Made by a program: the position numbers and the translations under genes. Source: Rhodocyclaceae bacterium (GTDB lineage Bacteria > Pseudomonadota > Gammaproteobacteria > Burkholderiales > Rhodocyclaceae). Taken from it: 64,000 nt of DNA. A model generated the notes under the pieces. That model was given only the letters and a program-made list of their open reading frames with translations. It did no database searches and was not told where the DNA came from. Below are positions 35,301-43,809 of the stretch, in pieces (the first letter of the stretch is position 1; each line of letters starts with the position of its first letter). Location: positions 930,001-994,000 of the forward strand of contig JADJEF010000020.1 of the NCBI GenBank assembly GCA_016702335.1. Reading direction: 5' to 3'.

Positions 35301-37493
35301 ATGGCCATGCCGCGACGCCGCCGAATTGACCTTCCCGCCCTGCAGTGGCTGTGGCTCGCACTGGTGCTGGGTGGGTTTGCCGCTGCCGGCAGCCTGCATT
35401 TTTTCGCCGAGTACCGCGCCGTCGAGGCACGGGAGTACGAGCGGCTGGCGGTCCAGGCCGCGGTGATCGACAAAAATCTCGCGCAGCAACTGGCGGCCAC
35501 CGCGCTCGCGCTCGACGCCATCCGGCGCGAGGTCCCGGCCAATGCTGCGGCAGCCGGACAGCTCAGCCGGCGTCTGACGGCCATGAGCGATGCCATGCCC
35601 GGTGTGCGCGCGCTGCTCTACCTGGATGCCACCGGCAAGGTGCTGGCCAGCGATCGCGAACAGCTGATCGGACAGCGCTTCGACCAGCGCGCTTATTTTC
35701 AACTCGCGCGCCAGGGCGGCGACCCGAAGGCCCTGTATGTATCCCCGCCATTTCGCACGGTGCTCGGAGTATTTACACTGACCGTGTCCAAGGTGGTGTT
35801 GGACGCCCGCGGCCAGTTCGCCGGCGTGGTCACCGCCAGCCTCGACCCGGACTACATCATGCCCCTGCTCGACTCGGTACGTTACGCCGACGACATGCGG
35901 GTTACCGTAACGCATGGCACCGGCGCGCTGTACCTCAGCGCGCCGACGGGGTCGCAGCCGCCGCCTGCCACGACAGACCTGATCGCCCAGGGCGCGCTCC
36001 AGCCGCGCCACCTGGGCATGGACAGCCCCCTGCACGTGACGGTGGCGCGCGCGCAGGGCAGCGTGTTCGCCGAGTGGCGTCGCCACGTCGGCATTGCCTC
36101 CGGGGTATTTGTCCTGGTGGGACTGGCCGCTATGCTCAGCCTGGTCTGGTACCAGCGCCAGATCGCACGCCTCGCCACCGCGCGCAATGCCGCCGAACAG
36201 GCGCTTGAGCAGAGTGAGGCACGCTGGCGCTTCGCCCTGGAGGGGGCCGGCGACGGTGTCTGGGACTGGAACATGCAAACCGGCGCCGCCTTCTTTTCCC
36301 GGCGCTACCACGAGATTCTCGGCCATACCGACGGGGAATTCGCCCCGCGTGCCGACGAATGGATGCAGCGCGTGCATCCCGACGACATGCCCGAGGTGTC
36401 CGAGACCTTGCGCTGCTGTCTGGAAGGCCTTACACCGACGCTCGTGGTCGAGTTCCGCATGCGCTGCAAGAATGGCGACTGGAAATGGATCCATGGGCGC
36501 GGCATGCTGGTCGAACGCGATACGGCGGGGCAACCACTGCGAATGGTGGGCACCAACACCGACATTACAGAACGCAAGCGGGCGGAACAGGAGCTCAAGC
36601 TGCATCGCGACGAGCTCAGCTCACTGGTCGCCAATCGCACCGTGCAACTGGAGGCGGCGATGCAGTCGCTGCTCGACGCCCACGACGCCCTGGCGCAAAG
36701 CGAGGCCCGGGCCACCCTGTCCACCATGATTGCCAGCGTGACCCATGAGCTCAGCACACCGATCGCCAACAGCACACTGACTGCCGAGCACCTGAGCGAG
36801 TGCACCCGGGCGTTCGCCACGCAGGTGGCGGCAGGGCGGACCCGGCGCTCGGAGCTGGAGGCTTACGCCGCTACCATGCTCGAGGGCACGACGCTGATGC
36901 AGCGCAACCTGCTGCGCGCGCGCGAGTTGCTGGGCCATTTCAAGCAGGTCGCCGCCGACCAGGCCAGCGAGCAGCGCCGTCAGTTCGACCTCGCCCACGA
37001 GGTCGGCGAGGTCGTCGCGGCGCTGATGCCGAGCCTGGGGCGCCAGCCACACCGCATCGCGATCGAAATCCCGCCGGGCATTGGCATGAATACGCTGCCC
37101 GGCGCGCTTGGCCAGGTCGTCATCAATCTGATCAACAACGCCTACCTGCACGCCTTCGAAGGCCGTCAGGACGGCCTCGTGACCATTACGGCCACAGCGC
37201 ATGGCGAGACCCTCTGCCTGTGCGTCAGCGACAACGGCAAGGGCATCGCCGAAGAGCACATGGCGCTGATCTTCAAGCCATTTTTCAGCACCAAGATCGG
37301 CCGTGGCGGCACCGGCCTGGGCATGGCGATCATCGAGAATCTGGTTCGGCGCACCCTGTGCGGTACGCTGCAGGTGCGCTCCGCACTCAACGTCGGCACC
37401 ACCGTCGAGATCATGCTGCCGCGCGAACTGCCGGAACCGGCGACAGCATTGCCGGCGGGGCAGGATCAACCGGCCGAACTGCCGCCGAACTGA
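35301..37493 (+). CDS. Cache-PAS sensor histidine kinase
   Basis: This 730-residue protein has a membrane segment near residues 16-35, an extracytoplasmic Cache-type domain (LLYLDATGKVLASDREQLIGQRFDQRAYFQLAR), a second segment near 265-290 and a PAS domain (about 305-430, DWNMQTGAAFFSRRYHEILGH). A coiled coil, the phospho-acceptor HELSTPIANS and an ATPase domain (VVINLINNAY, VSDNGKGI, GTGLGMAIIENL) follow. The HELSTPI box places it with the HWE-like/NtrB-type group that ends in a branched four-helix dimer. No response regulator lies next to it. The ATG at 35301 is one of two close choices (the other is 35307). Confidence 0.88.
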   Translation: MAMPRRRRIDLPALQWLWLALVLGGFAAAGSLHFFAEYRAVEAREYERLAVQAAVIDKNLAQQLAATALALDAIRREVPANAAAAGQLSRRLTAMSDAMPGVRALLYLDATGKVLASDREQLIGQRFDQRAYFQLARQGGDPKALYVSPPFRTVLGVFTLTVSKVVLDARGQFAGVVTASLDPDYIMPLLDSVRYADDMRVTVTHGTGALYLSAPTGSQPPPATTDLIAQGALQPRHLGMDSPLHVTVARAQGSVFAEWRRHVGIASGVFVLVGLAAMLSLVWYQRQIARLATARNAAEQALEQSEARWRFALEGAGDGVWDWNMQTGAAFFSRRYHEILGHTDGEFAPRADEWMQRVHPDDMPEVSETLRCCLEGLTPTLVVEFRMRCKNGDWKWIHGRGMLVERDTAGQPLRMVGTNTDITERKRAEQELKLHRDELSSLVANRTVQLEAAMQSLLDAHDALAQSEARATLSTMIASVTHELSTPIANSTLTAEHLSECTRAFATQVAAGRTRRSELEAYAATMLEGTTLMQRNLLRARELLGHFKQVAADQASEQRRQFDLAHEVGEVVAALMPSLGRQPHRIAIEIPPGIGMNTLPGALGQVVINLINNAYLHAFEGRQDGLVTITATAHGETLCLCVSDNGKGIAEEHMALIFKPFFSTKIGRGGTGLGMAIIENLVRRTLCGTLQVRSALNVGTTVEIMLPRELPEPATALPAGQDQPAELPPN

Positions 37494-37507
37494 GGGCGGG
37501 GCCGGGT

Positions 37508-37527
37508 GACGGCGGAAAATCGCCGTC
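37508..37527 (+). other. Hairpin overlapping repeat copy 4
   Basis: GACGGCG and CGCCGTC form a seven-base stem around GAAAAT, 14 bases after the histidine kinase stop. The right arm is the first part of repeat copy 4. It may help end transcription between the convergent genes, though no T-run follows. Confidence 0.5.
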
Positions 37528-37544
37528 CCACCAGCGCCGACTTG
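37521..37544 (+). repeat. Dispersed 24-bp repeat, copy 4 (intergenic)
   Basis: CGCCGT-CCCA-CCAGCGCCGACTTG, perfect at the fixed positions, in the 57-base gap between convergent histidine kinase and fadJ-like genes. Confidence 0.9.
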
Positions 37545-37550
37545 GGGATT

Positions 37551-39686
37551 TCAGACGAGGAAGAAGCGCTCGCCCTTGGTCGCCATGTCGCGCAGCCGCT
37601 TGGGCACGGCAAAGCGCGCGCCGTGCGCTTTCTCCAGACGCTCCAGATCGGCCACCGCCTTGTCGATGCCAATCGTATGCAGCCAGCCCAGCGGACCACC
37701 ACGGAAGGGCGGGAAGCCCCAGCCGAGAATCGAGCCGACATCGGCGTCGATCGGTGCCTTGAGTACGCCTTCTTCCAGACAGCGCACGGTATCGGCGGCC
37801 TGCACCATGATCAGTCGCTCGACGATCTGCGCAACCGTCGGCTGCTCGCTCTCGGGCTTGACCGGATAGTGCTTGGCCAGTTCGGGCCAGATGTGTTTCT
37901 GGCCGCCCTCGGGGTAGTCGTAGAAGCCCTTGCCCGACTTCTTGCCCACGCGCCCGAGTTCCCCGGCCAGCTTTTCGGCGACGCGGTGCGAGGCGTTCAT
38001 CGGGTAGGCGGCGCCCAGATCCTTCTCGGTCTGCTTGGCGATCTTGAGCACGAGGTCGATGGCCACTTCGTCCGCCAAGGCCAGCGGGCCGACGGGCATG
38101 CCGGCGATGAGCCCTGCCTTGTCGATCAACACCGGATTGACGCCTTCTTCGAGCAGCGCCATGCCTTCGTTCACGTAAGTGCCAAAGACGCGGCTGGTAT
38201 AGAAGCCGCGCGAGTCATTGACCACGATGGGTGTCTTGCCGATGGCCTTGACGTAGTCCATCGAGCGGGCCAGCGTCTCGTCCGAGGTTTCCTTGCCCAT
38301 GATGATTTCCACCAGCGGCATCTTTTCGGCCGGCGAGAAGAAGTGCAGGCCGATGAAGTTCTTCGGCCGCGCTGAGGCTTCCGCCAAACCGGTGATGGGC
38401 AGCGTCGAGGTGTTTGACGCGAAGATGCCATCAGCAGCAATGACAGCCTCGGTCTTCTTCGTGACATCAGCCTTGATCTCGCGGCTCTCGAACACCGCCT
38501 CGATCACCAGCTCGCAGCCTCTGAGCTCAGCATAGTCAGCGGTAGTGTGAATGCGCGCCGCCAGTGCCTGCGCTTCCTCGGGCTTCATGCGGCCCTTCTC
38601 GCACAGCTTGGTCCATTGCTTGATGGCGTAGGCCTTGCCCTTGTCGGCGTCTTCCTGCGTGCGATCGAGCAGCACCACCTCGATGCCGGCGGTGGCCGTC
38701 GACATGGCAATGCCCGCCCCCATCATGCCGGCACCAAGCATGCCAATCCTGGTGAACTTTTGCGTGGGCACGCCTTGCGGGCGGGTGGCCAGTTTGTTCG
38801 CTTCCTGAATGCCAAAGAAGAGCGAGCGGATCATGTTCTTGGCTTCCGGGCTGGCGACACAGGCGGCGAAGTAGCGGCCTTCGATCTTCAGACCGGTGTC
38901 GATGTCGGTACCAAGACCTTCATACACGCAGGAGAGGATGTGCTTTTGCGCCGGGTAGTTGCCGTAGGTTTTGTCGCGCAACATGGCGTTGGCGGCGGTG
39001 AAAAACATCATGCCGTTCGGTGTCGCCAGCCCGCCACCGGGAATCTTGTAACCCTTGGTATCCCACGGCTGCTTGACACCCTTGGCGGCATCCGAGAGCA
39101 GCCAGGCTTTGGCGGCCTCGCGCTCGGTGCCGGCGGGCACTACGGCGTGAATGATGCCCTGCCTCGCGGCCGCGTCGGCCTTGATCTTCTTGCCTTCGGT
39201 CATCAGCGGAATCGCGGCAGCGTAGCCGATCAGGCGCGGCAGGCGCTGCGTACCACCGCCACCGGGCAGCAGGCCAAGTGTGGCCTCGGGCAGGCCGAAG
39301 CGGGCTTTGGCGTTGTCGGCCGCCACGCGATAGTGGCAGGTCATGGCAATTTCCAGACCACCGCCGAGCGCCGAGCCGGGCATGGCGCAGGCGATGGGCT
39401 TGCCGGCGGTTTCGAAGCGGCGGCAGGCTTTGTGGAATTCACCGGTCCACTCGAAGACTTGCTTGGCGGTCTTCATGGCCAGCAGCATTTCCAGATCGCC
39501 GCCGGCAATGAAGTCTTTCTTCGCCGAGGTGACGATGATGCCTTTGATGGCCGGGTCGGCAATGGCCTTGTCCATGGCCGTAACCCACGCCTCGGTCGAA
39601 TCACCGTTCATGACATTTTGCGAGCGGCCGGGCAAATCCCACTCGACGGTAGCGATGCCGTCGGCATCCACTGAATAGTTCATCAT
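37551..39686 (-). CDS. fadJ: Fatty acid oxidation complex alpha subunit (enoyl-CoA hydratase / 3-hydroxyacyl-CoA dehydrogenase)
   Basis: This 711-residue bifunctional enzyme has an N-terminal crotonase domain (residues 1-190, MPGSALGGGLEIAMTCHYR) and a 3-hydroxyacyl-CoA dehydrogenase domain from about residue 315 (GMLGAGMMGAGIAMSTATAGIEVVLLD, HFFSPAEKMPLVEII, NDSRGFYTSRVFGTYVNEG). It hydrates enoyl-CoA and oxidises the product to 3-ketoacyl-CoA, which the adjacent thiolase cleaves. The gene starts three bases after the thiolase stop, so the two are coupled. Subunit type (FadB or FadJ) is set by similarity only. Confidence 0.9.
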   Translation of the reverse strand: MMNYSVDADGIATVEWDLPGRSQNVMNGDSTEAWVTAMDKAIADPAIKGIIVTSAKKDFIAGGDLEMLLAMKTAKQVFEWTGEFHKACRRFETAGKPIACAMPGSALGGGLEIAMTCHYRVAADNAKARFGLPEATLGLLPGGGGTQRLPRLIGYAAAIPLMTEGKKIKADAAARQGIIHAVVPAGTEREAAKAWLLSDAAKGVKQPWDTKGYKIPGGGLATPNGMMFFTAANAMLRDKTYGNYPAQKHILSCVYEGLGTDIDTGLKIEGRYFAACVASPEAKNMIRSLFFGIQEANKLATRPQGVPTQKFTRIGMLGAGMMGAGIAMSTATAGIEVVLLDRTQEDADKGKAYAIKQWTKLCEKGRMKPEEAQALAARIHTTADYAELRGCELVIEAVFESREIKADVTKKTEAVIAADGIFASNTSTLPITGLAEASARPKNFIGLHFFSPAEKMPLVEIIMGKETSDETLARSMDYVKAIGKTPIVVNDSRGFYTSRVFGTYVNEGMALLEEGVNPVLIDKAGLIAGMPVGPLALADEVAIDLVLKIAKQTEKDLGAAYPMNASHRVAEKLAGELGRVGKKSGKGFYDYPEGGQKHIWPELAKHYPVKPESEQPTVAQIVERLIMVQAADTVRCLEEGVLKAPIDADVGSILGWGFPPFRGGPLGWLHTIGIDKAVADLERLEKAHGARFAVPKRLRDMATKGERFFLV

Positions 39687-39689
39687 CGC

Positions 39690-40898
39690 TCAAACCCTTT
39701 CAATGATTGTCGCGGTGCCCATGCCGGCACCCACGCATAACGTCGCCAAAGCGGTCGACTTGCCCGTACGCTCGAGCTCATCCAGCACGGTGCCGAGGAT
39801 CATCGCGCCGGTGGCGCCCAAGGGATGGCCCATGGCAATCGCGCCGCCGCAGACGTTGATCTGCGAATGGTCGATGCCCATCACCTGCATAAAGCGCAGC
39901 ACCACCGAGGCGAAGGCTTCGTTCAACTCCCACAAGTCAATATCACTTTTGCTCATGCCGGCTCGCTTGAGCGCCTTTTCGGCCGAGTAGCTGGGGCCGG
40001 TGAGCATGATCGAGGGCTCGGAGCCGACTGAGGCGTAGGCGCGAATCTTCGCGCGCGGCTTGAGACCCAGCGCATCGCCGATCGCCTTGTTGCCGATCAG
40101 CAGCGCGGCAGCGCCATCGACAATACCGGAGCTGTTGCCGCCGTGGTGCACGTGATCAATGGCGGCCACATCGGGGTAGCGCTGCATGATCACGGCGTCA
40201 AAGCCGTAGTTTCTACCCTGATCGGCAAAGGCCGGCTTCAATGTCGCGAGTGACTCCATGGTGGTGTCGGGGCGCATATGCTCGTCGTGATCGAGCACGA
40301 CCAGGCCGTTGATGTCCGTCACCGGCACCACCGACTTCGTGAATCGCCCTTCGTCCCACGAACGCTTGGCGCGCCTTTGCGATTCCATGGCGTAGGCGTC
40401 GACATCCTGACGCGACATGCCCCACTTGGTCGCGATCAGATCCGCCGAGATTCCTTGCGGCACGAAGTAGGTGTCGCTGGCGACTTGCGGGTCGACCGAC
40501 CAGGCACCGCCCGAGCTCATCATGGGCACGCGACTCATCGACTCAACACCACCGGCCACCATCAGATCAACCATGCCGCCCATCACTTGCCCGGCGGCCA
40601 TGTTGCAGGCTTCCAGACCCGAAGCACAGAAGCGGTTGATGGTCACGCCAGCGGCAGAGAGATCGTAGCCTGCGTAGAGCGTGGCGACGCGTGCGATATC
40701 AGCGCCCTGCTCACCCACCGGCTCGACACAGCCGAAGATGACATCGTCCACCTTGCTGGTATCGAGCCCGTTACGTTCTCGCAGCGCCTTGAGCACATGC
40801 GCGCCGAGATGGATGGGCGTCACCTGATTCAGGCTGCCGCCCTGCTTGCCTTTGCCGCGCGGGGTGCGCACGGCGTCGTAAATGTAGGCTTCGGTCAT
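39690..40898 (-). CDS. fadI: Acetyl-CoA C-acyltransferase (thiolase)
   Basis: This 402-residue thiolase has the nucleophile Cys91 in [12 protein letters not shown], the catalytic [10 protein letters not shown] loop and the second cysteine in [12 protein letters not shown]. It releases acetyl-CoA in beta-oxidation with the neighbouring FadJ-like protein. The start at 40898 has AAGGAG and begins [18 protein letters not shown]; the longer frame to 41120 overlaps the acyl-CoA dehydrogenase gene and is rejected. A dispersed repeat lies between this gene and the upstream dehydrogenase. Confidence 0.9.
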   Translation of the reverse strand: MTEAYIYDAVRTPRGKGKQGGSLNQVTPIHLGAHVLKALRERNGLDTSKVDDVIFGCVEPVGEQGADIARVATLYAGYDLSAAGVTINRFCASGLEACNMAAGQVMGGMVDLMVAGGVESMSRVPMMSSGGAWSVDPQVASDTYFVPQGISADLIATKWGMSRQDVDAYAMESQRRAKRSWDEGRFTKSVVPVTDINGLVVLDHDEHMRPDTTMESLATLKPAFADQGRNYGFDAVIMQRYPDVAAIDHVHHGGNSSGIVDGAAALLIGNKAIGDALGLKPRAKIRAYASVGSEPSIMLTGPSYSAEKALKRAGMSKSDIDLWELNEAFASVVLRFMQVMGIDHSQINVCGGAIAMGHPLGATGAMILGTVLDELERTGKSTALATLCVGAGMGTATIIERV

Positions 40899-40915
40899 TT
40901 GATTCTCCTTATCGG

Positions 40916-40939
40916 GAAGTCGGCGCTGGCAACACGGCG
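40916..40939 (-). repeat. Dispersed 24-bp repeat, copy 5 (intergenic)
   Basis: The minus strand reads CGCCGT-GTTG-CCAGCGCCGACTTC, one mismatch at the last base, in the 53-base gap between the acyl-CoA dehydrogenase stop and the thiolase start. It ends about ten bases before the thiolase Shine-Dalgarno. Confidence 0.85.
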
Positions 40940-40951
40940 GTTGTCGTTGGA

Positions 40952-42091
40952 TTACAGCGTGCGTGAGATCAGTTCCTTCATGATCTCGTTGGTGCCGCCG
41001 TAGATGCGCTGCACACGGCTGTCTGCCCAGGCACGGGTGACGAAGTATTCCCACATGTAGCCATAGCCACCGTGCAACTGCACGCATTCGTCCAGCACCT
41101 TGAACTGCAGATCGGTACACCAGTACTTCGCCATCGACGCGGTCGCGGGGTCAAGCTTGTTTTCCAGAATCTGCTCCATGCAGCGATCGACAAACACGCG
41201 ACCGATCTGCACTTCGGTCTTGAGCTCGGCGAGCTTGAAACGGGTGTTCTGAAACTGCGCGATCTCGCGGCCAAAGGCCTTGCGCTCTTGCGTATAGCGG
41301 ATCGTGTGCTCAAGGGCCGCCTCGGCCGAGGCCATCGCCGAAAGGGCGATCTGCAGACGCTCCCAGGGCAGTTCCTGCATCAGGTACATGAAGCCGACGT
41401 TTTCCTGGCCAATCAGGTTTTGTACCGGCACCTTGACGTTATCGAAGAACAGCTCGCAGGTGTCTTGCGATTTCATGCCGGCTTTTTTCAGCGGCTTGCC
41501 CTTGGTGAAACCCGCCATGGAGGTATCGACCACGAACAGGCTGGTGCCCTTGGCCCCGGCAGCCGGGTCGGTCTTGGCCACGACGATGACCAGATCACAC
41601 AGATAGCCGTTGGTAATGAAGGTCTTGGAACCATTCAGCACATAGTGGTCACCGTTCTTGATGGCCGTGGTCTTGACCCCCTGCAGGTCGGAGCCGGCGG
41701 CGGGCTCGGTCATGGCAATGGCTCCGATCATTTCGCCAGTGGCCATCTTGGGCAGATAGGTCTGCTTCAAGAAGTCGTTTCCGTAGTGCAGGATGTAGGG
41801 CGCAACGATCTCGGAGTGCAGCGACCAGCCAATGCCCGTGGCATTGACGCGCGCCAGTTCCTCGAACACCACCACCGAGAACAGTTTGTCGACGCCGAGG
41901 CCGCCGTACTCCTCGGGCATGGTCGCGTTAAGAAAGCCGGCTTCGCCCGCCTTGGTCCAGATGTCGCGATCCACATGCTGCTGGGCCTCCCAGCGCTCGG
42001 TATGAGGAACGATCTCGTTTTCGCAGAATTTGCGTACGGTATCGCGGAACGCTTCGTGGTCTTCATTGAACAAGGTACGTGGGATCGGCAT
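40952..42091 (-). CDS. Acyl-CoA dehydrogenase
   Basis: This 379-residue flavoprotein has the FAD motif [22 protein letters not shown], the [19 protein letters not shown] segment, and [41 protein letters not shown] at the C-terminus. It introduces the first double bond in beta-oxidation. Chain-length class is not evident. The start at 42091 begins [17 protein letters not shown], the usual N-terminus. It is the first gene of a leftward unit with thiolase and fadJ, and is divergent from the crotonase gene across a 126-base region with an operator. Confidence 0.9.
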   Translation of the reverse strand: MPIPRTLFNEDHEAFRDTVRKFCENEIVPHTERWEAQQHVDRDIWTKAGEAGFLNATMPEEYGGLGVDKLFSVVVFEELARVNATGIGWSLHSEIVAPYILHYGNDFLKQTYLPKMATGEMIGAIAMTEPAAGSDLQGVKTTAIKNGDHYVLNGSKTFITNGYLCDLVIVVAKTDPAAGAKGTSLFVVDTSMAGFTKGKPLKKAGMKSQDTCELFFDNVKVPVQNLIGQENVGFMYLMQELPWERLQIALSAMASAEAALEHTIRYTQERKAFGREIAQFQNTRFKLAELKTEVQIGRVFVDRCMEQILENKLDPATASMAKYWCTDLQFKVLDECVQLHGGYGYMWEYFVTRAWADSRVQRIYGGTNEIMKELISRTL

Positions 42092-42139
42092 GACGGGCTC
42101 CTGGGTGAAGTGGTGGAGAAACAGTGCGGCAGATGCTAC

Positions 42140-42153
42140 CAAGCAAATGCTTG
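42140..42153. promoter_or_regulatory. Palindromic operator in the divergent acyl-CoA dehydrogenase/crotonase region
   Basis: CAAGCA-AA-TGCTTG is a palindrome with six-base arms about 65 bases upstream of the crotonase gene and 49 bases from the dehydrogenase gene. A TetR-type fatty-acid regulator is a reasonable candidate but none is encoded here. Confidence 0.6.
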
Positions 42154-42154
42154 C

Positions 42155-42185
42155 TTGACAACAATTCCGCGAACAGCGCACAATG
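42155..42185 (+). promoter_or_regulatory. Sigma-70 type promoter for the crotonase gene
   Basis: A perfect -35 TTGACA at 42155-42160 begins one base after the palindrome; CACAAT follows at 18-base spacing (42179-42184). A repressor on the palindrome would block polymerase. Confidence 0.55.
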
Positions 42186-42217
42186 ATGACCATCCCCTCA
42201 CCGACTGGAGCTTGACT

Positions 42218-42928
42218 ATGGAATCCCTTGTTTCTTATGAACTTTCCGAAGGCGTTGCGACCATCACCCTGAACGATGGCAAGGTCAATGTACTCGGCTT
42301 TGCCATGCAGGAGGCGCTCAACGCCGCGCTCGACAAGGCCGAAGCCGACCAGGCCGTGGTGGTGCTCACCGGCAATGCCAAAGTATTCAGCGCCGGCTTC
42401 GATCTGGCGGTGATGAAGGCCGGTGGCCCGAATGTGCCCAAGATGATGACCGGTGGCGGCAAGATCGGCGAACGCCTGCTCAGCTTCCCCCGCCCGGTGG
42501 TGCTGGCGGTGAACAGCCACGCCATGGCCATGGGCGCCATCCTGCTCATGTGCGCCGACCTGCGCATCGGCTCGGACGCGGTCATCAAGGTGCAGCTCAA
42601 CGAAACCGCCATCGGCATGGTGCTGCCGCACTTTGCCATTGCGCTGGCGCACAACCGCCTGAGTATCAAGTGGCGCAACCGCGCCCTGGTGCAGGCCGAA
42701 GGACTCGATGCGCACAAGGCGGTCGCCGCCGGCTTTCTCGACGAAGTCGCCCCTGCCGAGAACTTTCTGGCCTACGCGCAGGAGCGTGCCAAAGGGCTGG
42801 CCGCGCTGCATGGTGCTTCGTTTGTGGCCACGCGCAAGCGTCTGAACGAGCGCCTGCTCGCCGACCTCGCGCTTGCCGGCGAGCGCGACGCGAAGGAATG
42901 GACGCAGGTCTTCGGCGCCTTCCAGTAA
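42218..42928 (+). CDS. Crotonase-fold enoyl-CoA hydratase/isomerase
   Basis: This 236-residue protein has the crotonase oxyanion motifs (SAGFDLAVMKAGG and SHAMAMGAILLMCADLRIGSD) and a glutamate in NETAIGMVLPHFA that corresponds to a catalytic position. The C-terminal domain is short, as in isomerases. CoA ester hydration or isomerisation is inferred. The ATG at 42218 has GGAG; frames opening earlier overlap the dehydrogenase gene antisense. Crotonase, amidohydrolase and CoA transferase follow each other on the plus strand. Confidence 0.87.
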   Translation: MESLVSYELSEGVATITLNDGKVNVLGFAMQEALNAALDKAEADQAVVVLTGNAKVFSAGFDLAVMKAGGPNVPKMMTGGGKIGERLLSFPRPVVLAVNSHAMAMGAILLMCADLRIGSDAVIKVQLNETAIGMVLPHFAIALAHNRLSIKWRNRALVQAEGLDAHKAVAAGFLDEVAPAENFLAYAQERAKGLAALHGASFVATRKRLNERLLADLALAGERDAKEWTQVFGAFQ

Positions 42929-42947
42929 GCTCCCACGGCCCCTGCAT

Positions 42948-42971
42948 CGCCGTATCACCAGCGCCGACTTG
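42948..42971 (+). repeat. Dispersed 24-bp repeat, copy 6 (intergenic)
   Basis: CGCCGT-ATCA-CCAGCGCCGACTTG, perfect at the fixed positions, in the 65-base gap between crotonase and amidohydrolase genes, 22 bases before the amidohydrolase start. A related CGGACTTGCCGAC tail follows. Confidence 0.9.
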
Positions 42972-42993
42972 CGGACTTGCCGACTCTGTCCCG

Positions 42994-43803
42994 ATGATCA
43001 TCGATGCCTGGGCGCAGCACGCCACGCTGCGCCACCTGCAAGACCCGATTTTCGCCTCACTCCGGCGCTGGACGAAAACGCCCATACCCACTGCCGCGCC
43101 GCCGGTGGCCAGCACCGTGGCGACCATGGACGCCGCCGGCGTCACGCGCAGCCTGATCTGCGCCTGGATGGCGCCGGGCGGAGCCATGATCTCGAACGAC
43201 GAGGTCGCCGGCTTTGTCGCCGAAGCCCCCACGCGCCTGATCGGTGTCGGCTCGGTGGATATCACCAAACCGCTGCCCGCCGTGCGCGAAGTGCGTCGCT
43301 GCGTGCAGGAGCTGGGCTTCAAGGCCATTCGCGTGCTGCCCTGGCTGTGGCAGCTGCCACCCACCGACCGGCGCTTCTACCCAGTGTATGCCGCCTGCGC
43401 CGAGCTGGGCGTGCCGTTTTGCACCCAGATCGGCCACACCGGGCCACTGATGCCGAGCGAAGTGGGGCGGCCGATCTACCTTGATCAGGTCGCGCTGGAC
43501 TTCCCCGAGCTGACCATCGTCGGTGGCCACATCGGCTTCCCGTGGACCGACGAAGCGATTGTCGTCGCCACCAAGCATGAGAATGTATTCATCGACACCT
43601 CGGCCTACACCGCGCGCCGCTACCCGGCCGCACTGGTCGAGTTCATGCGCGAGCATGGCCGGCACAAGGTGCTGTTTGGCAGCAACTACCCGATGCTCAC
43701 GCCGGCACATGCGCTTGAGGGCCTCGACAAGCTGGCGCTGGATGCGCAGGCCAGCGAGCTTTTCCTTGCGGGCAATGCTCGCCGCGTTTTCCACCTCGAC
43801 TGA
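42994..43803 (+). CDS. Amidohydrolase-family protein with altered metal-site motifs
   Basis: This 269-residue TIM-barrel protein fits the amidohydrolase-2 (ACMSD-like) family through KAIRVLPWLWQLPP, PFCTQIGHTGPL, LTIVGGHIGFPW and the C-terminal HKVLFGSNYPML. Two usual metal ligands differ: the N-terminal HxH is DAWAQH, and the aspartate of GSDYP is Asn. Some family branches share these changes and their activity is unknown. The ATG at 42994 has no clear Shine-Dalgarno. It is followed by a CoA transferase six bases downstream, which suggests an acyl-CoA-linked pathway. Confidence 0.8.
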   Translation: MIIDAWAQHATLRHLQDPIFASLRRWTKTPIPTAAPPVASTVATMDAAGVTRSLICAWMAPGGAMISNDEVAGFVAEAPTRLIGVGSVDITKPLPAVREVRRCVQELGFKAIRVLPWLWQLPPTDRRFYPVYAACAELGVPFCTQIGHTGPLMPSEVGRPIYLDQVALDFPELTIVGGHIGFPWTDEAIVVATKHENVFIDTSAYTARRYPAALVEFMREHGRHKVLFGSNYPMLTPAHALEGLDKLALDAQASELFLAGNARRVFHLD

Positions 43804-43809
43804 TAAATC

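Noticed and set aside
35067..36605. Minus-strand open frame of 512 codons
   Set aside because: It is antisense to the Cache-PAS histidine kinase gene and has no recognisable domain.
41072..42217. Plus-strand open frame before the crotonase gene
   Set aside because: It is antisense to the acyl-CoA dehydrogenase gene; crotonase similarity starts only at the ATG at 42218.
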